NCBI RefSeq assembly: GCF_003347605.1
Contig: NZ_QDFZ01000003.1
Location: 248,001-312,000 of the forward strand
Length of the DNA: 64,000 nucleotides
DNA from: Chryseobacterium sp. KLBC 52
Lineage (GTDB): Bacteria; Bacteroidota; Bacteroidia; Flavobacteriales; Weeksellaceae
Reading direction: 5' to 3'
Positions 16,880-26,183 of this stretch are shown piece after piece; within the stretch, counting starts at the first letter, position 1; each line of letters opens with the position of its first letter. The notes under the pieces are model-generated. The model searched no databases. It saw nothing but the letters and a program-made list of their open reading frames with translations, and had not been told where the DNA came from. The position numbers and the translations under genes are program-made.

Positions 16880-17587
16880 TTAGGGATTAAAAAAAGAAAG
16901 ATTATCCTTGTAGGTTCGGCCGATAGGGAGTTTGATCTGATGCGCAAGCTCTATTTCATGACAGCTCTTCCCCCGGATAAGATGTCGTGGGACGGCATAG
17001 CTTCTGTGTATTCTCACAAAAGACTCAAAAAAATTTTTTTGCAGAAGATTTCCCAGGGAATTTAAAATACAGTGGTTTTTTTCGAGAGTGATAATTCTGG
17101 TATAGTCTTTCAGGGCTTCCAGATAAAGAATATCTTTTATTTTAATCTGAAAAACATGTCCACTTTCTTTTATTTTGATACAGTTTTCTCCCACCATAGC
17201 ATCATAGCATTCACATTTTTCCTTTACTTTCAAAAAATCAAAAAGTTTTTCCATAGAATAATGAAAACGCTCTGCGGTAAGTGGCTTGGTAATAAAATCC
17301 AGAGTATTAACCTCAAATGCTTCGGCAGCCAGCTCCGGATGTGAGCTTACGAAAATACACGCCGGTATCTTATGGGCTAGTTTGCGGAATTCATGACCAC
17401 TCATGCCCTTTAAATTTGTTTCGGTAATCAGGAGATCAGCAGGAACGTCAAGATAGGGAACTGCCTTTTCAGCAGAGTCGAAGGTGGCAACAACTTCAAT
17501 GTTTTGATATTGCCTGATATAATGCTGAAGAACCAGCCTGTCCAGTTCATCATCATCAATAATCATACATCTGATATGGGTAATCAT
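16880..17587 (-). CDS. LytTR response regulator with Glu at the phospho-acceptor site
   Basis: A 235-residue two-domain regulator. The receiver domain (1-120) keeps the acidic pair (Asp11/Asp12 in MIIDDDELDR), Ser81 (FVSSHP) and Lys101 (FITKPL). The expected phosphorylated Asp is Glu56 in DLLITETNLKGMSG; I checked the codon (GAA). The LytTR DNA-binding domain (about 128-233) has IKIKDILYLEALKDYTRI, NSLGNLLQ and FVRIHRSYAV. Asp-to-Glu changes can mimic phosphorylation or make a receiver phosphorylation-independent. No histidine kinase is nearby. It lies 148 bases upstream of the secreted-protein cassette on the same strand, so it may control that cassette; inference. Confidence 0.9.
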   Translation of the reverse strand: MITHIRCMIIDDDELDRLVLQHYIRQYQNIEVVATFDSAEKAVPYLDVPADLLITETNLKGMSGHEFRKLAHKIPACIFVSSHPELAAEAFEVNTLDFITKPLTAERFHYSMEKLFDFLKVKEKCECYDAMVGENCIKIKESGHVFQIKIKDILYLEALKDYTRIITLEKNHCILNSLGNLLQKNFFESFVRIHRSYAVPRHLIRGKSCHEIELAHQIKLPIGRTYKDNLSFFNP

Positions 17588-17782
17588 GATAGTCCGGAGA
17601 TTAGTTTTTTTGATTTAAATATTTAAAAATCAGAAATTTATTATATAAAGTTATTGATTTTTTGAATATAATTCACTGGTAAACTTAAATTTATATTAAA
17701 ATATGTTATTAAATAAAAATTGATTTTGTTTTTTTTCCGAAAAATATTAACTTGTAAAAATCATAAACATAGACAGAACTTA

Positions 17783-19006
17783 ATGTTAGAAAAGAAAGAA
17801 CATAACTATGAGAAAGCTGTCCTGGTGGGTGTTATTACCCAAAATCAGGATGAAGAAAAACTGACGGAGTATTTGGATGAACTGGAGTTTTTAGCTTTCA
17901 CAGCAGGAGCAACCGTTGAAAAACGTTTTACCCAAAAACTAACACAGCCTGATTCCAAAACCTTTATCGGAAGCGGAAAAGCTATTGAAATAAAAGAATA
18001 TGTAAAAGAAAACGAGATCGGAACCGTAATTTTCGATGATGAACTCTCTCCTTCGCAGCTTAAAAACCTGGAAAGAGATATGGAAGTTAAGATCCTGGAC
18101 CGTACCAATCTTATTCTCGATATTTTTGCCCAAAGAGCACAGACATCATATGCAAGAACTCAGGTGGAACTGGCACAATATCAATATCTTTTACCACGAC
18201 TGACAAGAATGTGGACCCACCTTGAGCGTCAGAAAGGGGGAATCGGAATGAGAGGTCCCGGAGAAACGGAGATTGAAACTGACCGTCGTATTATCCGTGA
18301 CAGAATCACATTGCTGAAAGAGAAACTGAAGACGATAGACAAGCAGATGGCTACCCAGCGTAACAACCGTGGGAAAGTGGTTCGGGCTGCTTTGGTAGGA
18401 TATACCAACGTAGGGAAATCTACCCTGATGAATTCCATTTCAAAATCTGAAGTTTTTGCTGAAAATAAATTATTCGCTACACTGGATACCACGGTAAGAA
18501 AAGTGGTCATTGGAAATTTACCGTTTCTGTTGACAGACACCGTAGGATTTATCAGAAAACTTCCTACTCAGCTGGTAGAATCTTTTAAATCTACATTGGA
18601 TGAGGTTCGTGAAGCTGATCTTTTGATCCATGTGGTGGATATTTCTCATGAAAGCTTTGAAGATCACATAGAATCTGTAAATCATATCCTGATGGAAATC
18701 AACGCGCATCAGAAACCAATGATTATGGTTTTCAACAAAATTGATGACTTCAGCTATGAGAAAAAGGATGAGGATGATCTTACCCCTTCTACCCGTAAAA
18801 ATGTTTCTCTGGAAGAATGGAAAAAGACATGGATGGCAAAATCCAAGTATCCAACAGTTTTCATCTCTGCATTAACGAAAGAAAACTTCCCGGAAATGAA
18901 GAAAATGATCTATGATGAGGTCATGAAGATTCATATTTCGAGATTTCCATACAACGATTTCCTTTTCGAATATTTCGATAACGACGAAGAAGAAAGCAAC
19001 AGTTAA
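17783..19006 (+). CDS. hflX: GTPase HflX
   Basis: A 407-residue ribosome-associated GTPase from ATG 17783 (MLEKKEHNYEKAVLVG). An in-frame start at 17720 would add 21 residues that do not fit the family. The N-terminal HflX domain has GSGKAIEIKEY and FDDELSPSQLKNLE. It is followed by GGIGMRGPGETEIETDRR and the G domain: G1 GYTNVGKST (near 207), G3 DTVGF, G4 FNKID. HflX splits stalled ribosomes, particularly under heat stress, in the bacteria studied. Its stop overlaps the next ATG by one base (TAATG), so it heads an operon with the DUF4919, antiporter and AlkD genes. Confidence 0.95.
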   Translation: MLEKKEHNYEKAVLVGVITQNQDEEKLTEYLDELEFLAFTAGATVEKRFTQKLTQPDSKTFIGSGKAIEIKEYVKENEIGTVIFDDELSPSQLKNLERDMEVKILDRTNLILDIFAQRAQTSYARTQVELAQYQYLLPRLTRMWTHLERQKGGIGMRGPGETEIETDRRIIRDRITLLKEKLKTIDKQMATQRNNRGKVVRAALVGYTNVGKSTLMNSISKSEVFAENKLFATLDTTVRKVVIGNLPFLLTDTVGFIRKLPTQLVESFKSTLDEVREADLLIHVVDISHESFEDHIESVNHILMEINAHQKPMIMVFNKIDDFSYEKKDEDDLTPSTRKNVSLEEWKKTWMAKSKYPTVFISALTKENFPEMKKMIYDEVMKIHISRFPYNDFLFEYFDNDEEESNS

Positions 19007-19641
19007 TGAAGTACCATTTTTTCCTTTTATTCATCCTGTTTTCGGTTTTTGGATTCAGCCAGAAATCAAAAATTGACTTAAAAGCTATTGAGAAAAGTCT
19101 CAGAACTTCCGATTCTCCGTACAATTATGAGAAGCTTATTTTCAAATTTAAAGGATATCCCAAGTCTCTGGACAGTATAGAATCTCAATATCTTTACTAT
19201 GGAAGAAATTTTCGGAATGATAAAATAAGTACGTCCGATGAAAGCTTTAAAAGTCTCGTAGAAGCCTTTAAACAAAACAATTTTGCAGACTGTATCAAGC
19301 AGGGAAAAGCTTTATATGCTAAAGATCCTACTAACCTGGATGTGCTGCTGATTCTTCTCAGAGCTTATGATTCTGTAAAAGATGGTAATAATTTTATCCA
19401 TCACCTTAACCAGTTCCGTACTCTTACTGATGGAATAAGAAATTCGGGAGACGGAAAATCCGAGAAAACAGCTTATATCGTCAATTCGGTAGGAGATGAG
19501 TATATTCTTCTCAATATTCTGAATATAGGGCAGGATTACACCAGAAGTTCAAAAGCTTCTAAAGATGCCATGTTTGACATCTGGGAAAAGGATGGGAAAC
19601 AGATTTATATTAAAATACTCTATTTGGAACTCACCAATTAA
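19006..19641 (+). CDS. DUF4919-like secreted protein
   Basis: A 211-residue protein with signal peptide MKYHFFLLFILFSVFGFSQ and a mature part matching my memory of DUF4919. It has SPYNYEKLIFKFKGYPKSLDS and SQYLYYGRNF near residues 37-68. A TPR-like helical pair (FADCIKQGKALYAKDPTNLDVLLILLRAY, about 95-123, cited in part) and a C-terminal strand (KQIYIKILYLELTN) follow. The function of the family is unknown. The start overlaps the hflX stop by one base, so translation is probably coupled. Confidence 0.85.
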   Translation: MKYHFFLLFILFSVFGFSQKSKIDLKAIEKSLRTSDSPYNYEKLIFKFKGYPKSLDSIESQYLYYGRNFRNDKISTSDESFKSLVEAFKQNNFADCIKQGKALYAKDPTNLDVLLILLRAYDSVKDGNNFIHHLNQFRTLTDGIRNSGDGKSEKTAYIVNSVGDEYILLNILNIGQDYTRSSKASKDAMFDIWEKDGKQIYIKILYLELTN

Positions 19642-19661
19642 TCTTAAAATAAAAACACTTA

Positions 19662-20948
19662 GTGGAATTATATTATTCATTTTCAGCATTAATCGTATTA
19701 GCATCAATATTTGCCTATCTTAACTATAGGTTTTTAAAACTTCCAAGTACCATCGGAATTATGGTGATCGCCATTGTCGTATCAATTTTTCTGGTACTGT
19801 TTGGAGAGACGGTTCTTCCTAGAACTTTCGGACACCTTCACAATCTTATGAATGGTATCGACTTTACAGAAGTTTTGATGGGAGCCATGCTAAATTTTCT
19901 GCTCTTCGCAGGAGGAATTCATATTAATATTAATGACCTGAAAGAACAGTTCAGACCTGTAGTGATATTTTCCACAGTAGGTGTTGTGATTTCTACTTTT
20001 GTCGTAGGATTCGGAATGTTTTATCTGCTTCCGTATGTAGGGGTTAAACTTCCTTTTATCTATTGTCTTGTTTTTGGTGCCTTGATTTCTCCTACCGATC
20101 CGGTAGCGGTTCTGAGTGTACTGAAACAGGCCAATGTATCCAAATCACTGGAAACAAAAGTAGCTGGAGAGTCTCTTTTCAACGACGGTATGGCAGTTGT
20201 GGTCTTTACGGTGATTTTACAGCTGGCGATCGGAAAAGAAGTGGATCTGAGTGTCGAAACAATCGGATTGCTTTTGCTTAAAGAAGCCGGAGGAGGTCTT
20301 TTACTCGGAGTTCTGTTAGGATGGGTTACTTCAAGATTGATGCGTGAAGTGGATGATTATATTATTTCCGTATTAGTAACACTTTCTGTTGTCATGGGAG
20401 GGTATTTGATTGCCCGTCAAATGCATATTTCAGGACCATTGACGATGGTTGCAGCAGGATTGTTTATGGGAAATTTCAACAGAAGCTTCAAAATGAAATC
20501 AGTTACTCAGGACTATCTGATCAAATTCTGGGAATTGATTGATGAAATCCTGAACGCGGTACTATTCCTGTTCATCGGATTTGAACTTTTGATGATTAAA
20601 GATCTCAGACATTTCATGATTCCGGGCGTAGTTGCCATTGTGGTCGTTTTGTTTGCAAGATTTATTTCGATCTGGGGACCTACAAAATTTACTTCCCTGA
20701 GAAGAAGTTTCAGTCCGCAGACGGTAAAAGTTTTAGTTTGGGGAGGAATCCGAGGTGGAGTTTCCATTGCCCTGGCGATGTCTATTCCTAAAAGTGAATA
20801 CAGTGAAATTATTTTAAGTATTACCTATTGCGTTGTCGTATTCTCCATCATTGTTCAGGGGCTTACCATTGCTAAGGTGGCGAATCCTAATAAGATTGCC
20901 AAAGAAGAGGAGGAGCAGGAAAATATTGCTGTAGAAGAAAACACTTAA
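19662..20948 (+). CDS. CPA1/NhaP-type Na+(K+)/H+ antiporter
   Basis: A 428-residue inner-membrane antiporter with about 12 membrane segments and a GTG start. Signature stretches: GALISPTDPVAVLSVL (about 140-155) with the unwound-helix residues, and GESLFNDGMAVVVF (about 168-181) carrying the conserved ND pair. WGGIRGGVSIALAMSIP near residue 362 holds the conserved Arg of CPA1 transporters. It exchanges Na+ (possibly K+) for H+, serving pH and salt homeostasis. The short acidic C-terminal tail lacks a regulatory domain. Twenty bases downstream of the DUF4919 gene, in the hflX operon. Confidence 0.93.
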   Translation: MELYYSFSALIVLASIFAYLNYRFLKLPSTIGIMVIAIVVSIFLVLFGETVLPRTFGHLHNLMNGIDFTEVLMGAMLNFLLFAGGIHININDLKEQFRPVVIFSTVGVVISTFVVGFGMFYLLPYVGVKLPFIYCLVFGALISPTDPVAVLSVLKQANVSKSLETKVAGESLFNDGMAVVVFTVILQLAIGKEVDLSVETIGLLLLKEAGGGLLLGVLLGWVTSRLMREVDDYIISVLVTLSVVMGGYLIARQMHISGPLTMVAAGLFMGNFNRSFKMKSVTQDYLIKFWELIDEILNAVLFLFIGFELLMIKDLRHFMIPGVVAIVVVLFARFISIWGPTKFTSLRRSFSPQTVKVLVWGGIRGGVSIALAMSIPKSEYSEIILSITYCVVVFSIIVQGLTIAKVANPNKIAKEEEEQENIAVEENT

Positions 20949-20956
20949 ATTGTCAT

Positions 20957-21673
20957 ATGAGCATTGTTAAAGAAATACAGGAAGCCCTCGCAGTTTTATC
21001 CATTCCTGAAAAGGCGGAATTTTTCCCAAGATTTTTCAAAACAGGAAAAGGTGAATATGGCGAAGGCGACTTGTTTCTGGGCGTAAAAGTTCCGGATCAG
21101 CGCTCTGTGGCCAAAGAATATTACTCAAAAATAAACTTAGAAGAACTCAGTACATTACTTTCTTCAAAATATCATGAGCACAGGCTGACAGCTCTTTTTA
21201 TGCTGATTTCAAAGTTTGAGAAAACAAAAGATAAAGCAGTAAAAGAAGAAGTGGTCGCTTTTTATCTGGATCATCTTCCTTATGTGAACAACTGGGATCT
21301 GGTAGATTCTACCTGTTATAAAATTTTAGGCAGATATGCTTTTGAAAATCAGAAAGAAAATCTTCTTATAGAGCTTTCGAAATCTGAGGAAATGTGGCAT
21401 AAGAGGGTCGCTGTAGTGGGGACCATGCATTATATAAAAAAAGGGTCATTTGATCTGACCAAAGAATTTGTTACCAGAAATCTGAAACATCCACATGACC
21501 TGATGCACAAAGCAAACGGATGGCTGCTAAGGGAAATGGGAAATAAAAATGAAGGTGAGCTGATCAGCTATCTGAATCAGTATTACAAAGAAATGCCCAG
21601 AACCTGCCTTCGGTATGCTATTGAAAAACTGGATGAAGATCTTCGCCAGGATTATCTTAAAGGGCGAGTTTAA
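20957..21673 (+). CDS. AlkD-like DNA alkylation repair protein
   Basis: A 238-residue HEAT-like repeat protein of the DNA alkylation repair enzyme family. Family features: RFFKTGKGEYGEGDLFLGVKVP (about 25-46), which carries the F/Y-GEGD..LGV motif; LPYVNNWDLVDSTCYKILG with the catalytic-face Trp/Asp; and MWHKRVAVVGTMHYIKKG. AlkD enzymes remove bulky or cationic N3/N7-alkyl purines without flipping the base. Starts 8 bases after the antiporter gene and is the last member of the operon. Confidence 0.92.
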   Translation: MSIVKEIQEALAVLSIPEKAEFFPRFFKTGKGEYGEGDLFLGVKVPDQRSVAKEYYSKINLEELSTLLSSKYHEHRLTALFMLISKFEKTKDKAVKEEVVAFYLDHLPYVNNWDLVDSTCYKILGRYAFENQKENLLIELSKSEEMWHKRVAVVGTMHYIKKGSFDLTKEFVTRNLKHPHDLMHKANGWLLREMGNKNEGELISYLNQYYKEMPRTCLRYAIEKLDEDLRQDYLKGRV

Positions 21674-21806
21674 AAAATAATATACGGAAAGAGTACCATA
21701 TTTTCCCCTGAAAAAGTACCGGGAAACAGCTATTTATGCCCAAAATATCAAAGATTATAAGGATGTAAGGCCAGAATTGAGTAATTTTGTGCTTTTAAAC
21801 CTAATC

Positions 21807-22475
21807 ATGAAAAATTTTCTCAGATTATTTCTTCTATGTATCCCTTTGCTGTTCCTGACAAGCTGTTTTGATATTCTTGATAAAGTGAATATAAAAGCTG
21901 ACGGAACAGGAGAGTATACCATTATTCTTAACGCCAGCAAGAGCAAAACACGACTTGCTTCAATTTCTAAAATGGAAACCATCAACGGAAAAAAAGTTCC
22001 TAAAAAGGCGGAAATTGAAAATAAAATCAATGAGGCTGCCAGAATTTTTAAAGGAACTCCCGGAATCAGTAATGTGAAAACCTCTATGGATTTTGATAAT
22101 TATATCATCAAGCTGAGCTGTAATTTCAAAAAGATTGAAAACATCAATGCTGGTCTGGAAAAACTGAAAGCCCAGAAAATATTGGGTAAAATGGTTCCGA
22201 CTCAGGTTTACAGTCAGAATCTTGAAAAAAAGACATTGGCAAGGAATAAAGTCAATACTTTCAAGGCTGACTATGATAAGATGAGTAAGGCCGACAAAGA
22301 GATTTTTACTGATGCAAAATATACTTCCATCATGCAGTTTGAAAATCCGGTGAAATCACAAACTAATGCTACTTATGTGCTTTCTCCCAACAAAAAGGCT
22401 CTTAAACTGGAAGCAGATATCCTGGATGTAATCCTTCAGAAAAAACAAATACAAAACACCATTCTTTTTCAATAA
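21807..22475 (+). CDS. Lipoprotein of unknown function, first gene of an envelope operon
   Basis: A 222-residue lipoprotein from ATG 21807 (MKNFLRLFLLCIPLLFLTSC, lipobox Cys at 20). A TTG start at 21777 in frame is unlikely. The mature part starts FDILDKVNIKADGTGEYTIILNAS; the 'ADGTGEY' motif is typical of a Bacteroidota lipoprotein family whose role I do not know. Lys-rich and soluble. TAATTTTG at 21782-21789 fits the -7 promoter element. Followed at 17 bases by the 672-residue protein gene, so the two probably act together in the envelope. Confidence 0.75.
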   Translation: MKNFLRLFLLCIPLLFLTSCFDILDKVNIKADGTGEYTIILNASKSKTRLASISKMETINGKKVPKKAEIENKINEAARIFKGTPGISNVKTSMDFDNYIIKLSCNFKKIENINAGLEKLKAQKILGKMVPTQVYSQNLEKKTLARNKVNTFKADYDKMSKADKEIFTDAKYTSIMQFENPVKSQTNATYVLSPNKKALKLEADILDVILQKKQIQNTILFQ

Positions 22476-22492
22476 ATTTCTAAACTATAGTC

Positions 22493-24511
22493 ATGAAATC
22501 TATCTTTTTAAAAACGCAAACCACTATTTTCGTTCTCTTTGGCTTTACATTGATATTAGCCCAAAAAAGCATGAAAATTCCTTCCGATGCCGTATTTTAT
22601 ATGGAAGTCAACGGAAAGCAGCTTAACAATAAAATCAACTGGAATAAACTGAATCCTTTACTGCATGAGCTCAGCAAAAAGAGCAAAGAAAATCTTTCAT
22701 GGACAGATTACTCCAAAACAGGAATCAAATACGATGCTGTTCAATATCACTATGCAAGTTTTAATGACTCCATTAAAGCCTATAATACCCATTTTATCAT
22801 TGATAATAAGGACAAGTTTCAGGAGTTCATTAACTCTGTAAAGAAGAAAGGACAGGAAGTTTCCAGCAGAAAGAACTATTCTTATGTAGATATCAATGAT
22901 GATGTTTTTGTGGCGTGGAACGGGAGTCGTGCTGTTCTGAGCATGATCAGCTATACAAAACCTTATAAGGATCTTTGGGCAGAGGAAGCAGTTGCAGACA
23001 GTACTGCTGTTGCAGTGGTTGACTCCGCTTACGCAGAGCCGGGAGATACAGTGTATACCGAAGAACCGGAAAAACCGTTTGATTATAAAGAAGAAATCAA
23101 AAATCTGAAGGATGATATCAAGTATCTGAAAGAAAGTATAAAAGATAACAACAACGAGATTGCAAGAATCCAGAAAGATATCAAATACCTGGAGAAACAT
23201 CATAAATATCCTGCAGAAAAAGAAAGTGCTGAAAATTCTGAAAACGGAGAAGAAATGCCTGAAGATGCTTATGATGAGGAAGAAGAAAAGGCTTTCCAGA
23301 AAGAGCAGGATTCTATCCGCAGAGAAAACTTTATGGTTGTTAAAAAGAATGCAGAAGAACGTTTTGACCAATATTTCAGTTCAAATTTAGAAATTGAAGT
23401 CCCAAAAGAAATGCTGTTATTCAGAGATGCCAATTCTGATGTTTTTGTATACACAGACTATGGAAGAATCGTAAACGAAGGAATCTACGGAAAAATGACA
23501 AAGTATTACGGTTATGGACAGTTTTTCAAAAACATGTACAATTCCAACTATGCATACAATCTGTATTTTGATAAAGATAAAGTAAGACTGGTTAATAATT
23601 ACCAGCACAGAAATGCTGACATTCAAAAGAATATTTCTGCCATTTATAAAGGGAAGAAAAACAAAAAACTGCTGGAACTTATCAATGAGAAAAGTGTTGG
23701 TTACTATGCCATGAATGTGAATGGAGCAAAATGTTTTGATATGATGTACAGCCTTCTTCAGAATTCCGGGGAAAATGAGTACAAAAAGGAAATGGAGCTG
23801 ATTATGGAAACCATGAAAATTGTACTGGATGAAGAAGCGATTGCCAAAATTGCACCTGGAAACGGAATCTTTGTTTTGAATGAATTGAAGTCCAAAACCG
23901 TAGAATATACCGATTATGAATACGATGCTGATTTCAATGAAAAAGAAGTAAAGAAAACCAAAGAAATTGCTGTTCCTAACTTTACTTTTGCTTTTGCGAC
24001 AGAGAATGAAGGCTATTGGAATCGTATTTTTGATATGCTGACCACCAATAAAAAGTTTTCTGAAAGATTCTCTAAAAAAGGAAATGTGTACACATTTAAG
24101 GAAGAAAAAAACGGCGGCTATGTTGATCAGTTGTTTTTTACTGTGAAAGATGGAGTGGTGTACCTGATGAGTGCTGCAGATAATAATTTACCGGTAAACC
24201 AATCTGATGTTTCCAGAAAATGGGCAAAAGACTCCGCTAAATATCCATTGTCCGGCAGATTGGATATCCAGAAGCTTCTAACAGGATTAGACAAAGAATT
24301 CAAAAGTCCGAAAGAGAGAAAAACATTAGAGGCCATCAAAAAAAATGTGGGTGAGCTGTATTATAAAACGGAAGTAAAAGGAGAAAGCATACAGACTGAG
24401 ATGAATTATAACATCAAAGATTCTTCGGAAAACAGCTTAATGTATTTCTTTGATATATTCGATCAGGTTTTTAAAGCTAAGGAAACAGAAAAGAAGCCTC
24501 AAATTTTATAG
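22493..24511 (+). CDS. DUF4836-like secreted protein with coiled coil (672 aa)
   Basis: The signal peptide (MKSIFLKTQTTIFVLFGFTLILAQ) is followed by IPSDAVFYMEVNGKQL, typical of the 'self-reporting' start of DUF4836-like proteins. A predicted coiled coil spans about 197-238 (EEIKNLKDDIKYLKESIKDN...), then a very acidic linker (about 245-270). The C-terminal half carries YTDYEYDADFNEKEVKKTKE near residue 472, a motif also present in the next gene. Function unknown; periplasmic or surface location is inferred from the signal peptide. Its stop is immediately followed by the next ATG without a gap. Confidence 0.75.
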   Translation: MKSIFLKTQTTIFVLFGFTLILAQKSMKIPSDAVFYMEVNGKQLNNKINWNKLNPLLHELSKKSKENLSWTDYSKTGIKYDAVQYHYASFNDSIKAYNTHFIIDNKDKFQEFINSVKKKGQEVSSRKNYSYVDINDDVFVAWNGSRAVLSMISYTKPYKDLWAEEAVADSTAVAVVDSAYAEPGDTVYTEEPEKPFDYKEEIKNLKDDIKYLKESIKDNNNEIARIQKDIKYLEKHHKYPAEKESAENSENGEEMPEDAYDEEEEKAFQKEQDSIRRENFMVVKKNAEERFDQYFSSNLEIEVPKEMLLFRDANSDVFVYTDYGRIVNEGIYGKMTKYYGYGQFFKNMYNSNYAYNLYFDKDKVRLVNNYQHRNADIQKNISAIYKGKKNKKLLELINEKSVGYYAMNVNGAKCFDMMYSLLQNSGENEYKKEMELIMETMKIVLDEEAIAKIAPGNGIFVLNELKSKTVEYTDYEYDADFNEKEVKKTKEIAVPNFTFAFATENEGYWNRIFDMLTTNKKFSERFSKKGNVYTFKEEKNGGYVDQLFFTVKDGVVYLMSAADNNLPVNQSDVSRKWAKDSAKYPLSGRLDIQKLLTGLDKEFKSPKERKTLEAIKKNVGELYYKTEVKGESIQTEMNYNIKDSSENSLMYFFDIFDQVFKAKETEKKPQIL

Positions 24512-25750
24512 ATGAAGAAAAAGAAGATTATTGTCCCGTTATTTTTATTGCTTGCAGTTGCAGTATATTTTGTAGCTTTTCACAAAGATAAAAGCCTTCA
24601 GTATATTCCTGATAACGCAGATGCAGTCGTTTTAATCGATACGAAGAAATTAACGGGACAATACCTCTTCAGTTTAGCAACTCATCCTTCAAAATGGTCC
24701 GGAAGCAAAGCGAAGAGTAAAACCTCTGGTTCATTGAAAGATGCAGGAATCAGAATTCCGGATTTTCTACAGATATTCCATATTAAAGACACTAGATTCT
24801 CAGAATGGTACAGTGTTTTAGAGCTTAAAGATTCGCAAAAATTCATTACCTATTTAAAGAAACAAAATTTTGTCGCTAAAGGAAATAACCGTTTTCAGAA
24901 GGAACATTTTTTCTTTATGATAGAGGGAAATCACTGCATTGCGGGAACTTCTGACCTTGCTTTTGAAACCCTTCAAAAAAAGATTATTCAGAATTCTGTA
25001 CGCCATGTTTGGGAGGCAGACCGTTTTATTCAAAATACGTTGGGAAGTATTTCATTCATTTCGGGAGAGAAAATTCAGAACTTTTCTATCGACTTAAATG
25101 ATGATGAAATTGAGATTAAGAATAACTCAGATCTTCTGTCTTTTACTACAATTGCTTCAAAACTTAAGAAAGGAAATCAATTTCTGGAGCTGGAACTGGA
25201 TAAGGAGAACATCAGAAACTTTACCCGTTTCCTTAATAAGAATATTGCAGATTCATCGCAGGCAACTTCTTTAAAAGCCACTGCAAATATTGAGCAGGTC
25301 AATGATACCATTATCAGTTATGAATATGATGATAACTTCAATGAAGTTGAAAAGAAGACCTTCCAGAAAATTACCCAACCGAATTATACCATTGATATTA
25401 CAAGCAATGATCCCGAAAAGACCTGGGAATACTTCAAGTCTAAAAAGTGGATCAATAGCGAAAATCAATTCACAGCTATTCCTTTTCAACCCAATGAAAT
25501 CAGCAGGAATCACAAAGGGATTATCATAAAATCAACCCGAAAACCATTACCATTATCTCCTCAACTCAAAGAAAATTATATGCTGATCAGGAATAATGCT
25601 CTGCTGTATTCTTCGTTGAAAACATTGAATAATACTGAGAAAAAGATTGTTTCTGACATCGATTACGTGTTGTATGGGAACAAGGGACAGAACTATTGGA
25701 TAAAAATAAAAGCGAAGAAAGGAGAATTACCCTTAATTTTACGGTGGTAA
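24512..25750 (+). CDS. Paralogue of the preceding DUF4836-like protein, membrane-anchored
   Basis: A 412-residue protein with an N-terminal hydrophobic anchor (KKIIVPLFLLLAVAVYFVAF) that has no obvious cleavage site. LQYIPDNADAVVLIDTKKL then parallels IPSDAVFYMEVNGKQL of the upstream gene. It shares the YEYDDNFNEVEKKT...PNYTIDIT block near residue 270 with YEYDADFNEKEVKKT...PNFTFAFA of that gene, so the two are diverged duplicates. This copy lacks the coiled coil. Zero-base spacing suggests translational coupling and a shared complex. Confidence 0.75.
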   Translation: MKKKKIIVPLFLLLAVAVYFVAFHKDKSLQYIPDNADAVVLIDTKKLTGQYLFSLATHPSKWSGSKAKSKTSGSLKDAGIRIPDFLQIFHIKDTRFSEWYSVLELKDSQKFITYLKKQNFVAKGNNRFQKEHFFFMIEGNHCIAGTSDLAFETLQKKIIQNSVRHVWEADRFIQNTLGSISFISGEKIQNFSIDLNDDEIEIKNNSDLLSFTTIASKLKKGNQFLELELDKENIRNFTRFLNKNIADSSQATSLKATANIEQVNDTIISYEYDDNFNEVEKKTFQKITQPNYTIDITSNDPEKTWEYFKSKKWINSENQFTAIPFQPNEISRNHKGIIIKSTRKPLPLSPQLKENYMLIRNNALLYSSLKTLNNTEKKIVSDIDYVLYGNKGQNYWIKIKAKKGELPLILRW

Positions 25751-25778
25751 GCATAGAACCCGAATAAAATTTTCATTA

Positions 25779-26117
25779 ATGGCTCCATCAGACATCGCAT
25801 TGCTCAAAACCTTTACTCATTATTTTTTGCATTTCGTTTTTCCAATCTTTATTGCATTGGTTTTTTATCGTAAAAATTGGAAAAAAGCATACTTTATTCT
25901 TCTCGCTACCATGCTGGTAGATCTGGACCATCTTTTTGCCAATCCTGTTTTTGATCCATCAAGAGAAAGTATAGGTTTTCACTTTTTACATTCTTATTAT
26001 GCCATTGCGGTGTATTTTTTGCTGTTGTTCTTTAAAGGAAATATCAGGATTATAGGAATCGGGCTGCTGTTTCATATGTTTACAGATTATCAGGACTTTA
26101 ACTTCTGGCCTCATTAA
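25779..26117 (+). CDS. DUF6122-like membrane protein
   Basis: A 112-residue polytopic protein with four short hydrophobic stretches (about 16-27, 34-42, 68-83, 89-101). Conserved polar residues sit between them: THYFLH, DLDHLFANPVFDPSRESIGFHFLHS and the end MFTDYQDF. The spaced His/Asp residues (H14, H18, DxDH, HxxH-like, HxxxD) recall membrane-embedded metal-binding hydrolases, but no activity is established. I associate it with DUF6122 from memory. Twenty-eight bases after the preceding gene. Confidence 0.75.
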   Translation: MAPSDIALLKTFTHYFLHFVFPIFIALVFYRKNWKKAYFILLATMLVDLDHLFANPVFDPSRESIGFHFLHSYYAIAVYFLLLFFKGNIRIIGIGLLFHMFTDYQDFNFWPH

Positions 26118-26183
26118 AATATTATTAATATTTTCTTTTGATATTGAAATTATTATAGATTTTTTGTATTTTGTAGTCACGAT

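Noticed and set aside
22697..23371. A 224-residue open frame on the minus strand inside the DUF4836-like gene
   Set aside because: It is the Phe/Ile/Cys-rich mirror of a Lys/Glu-rich coiled-coil coding region; no family motif, and it lies wholly within a well-supported gene.
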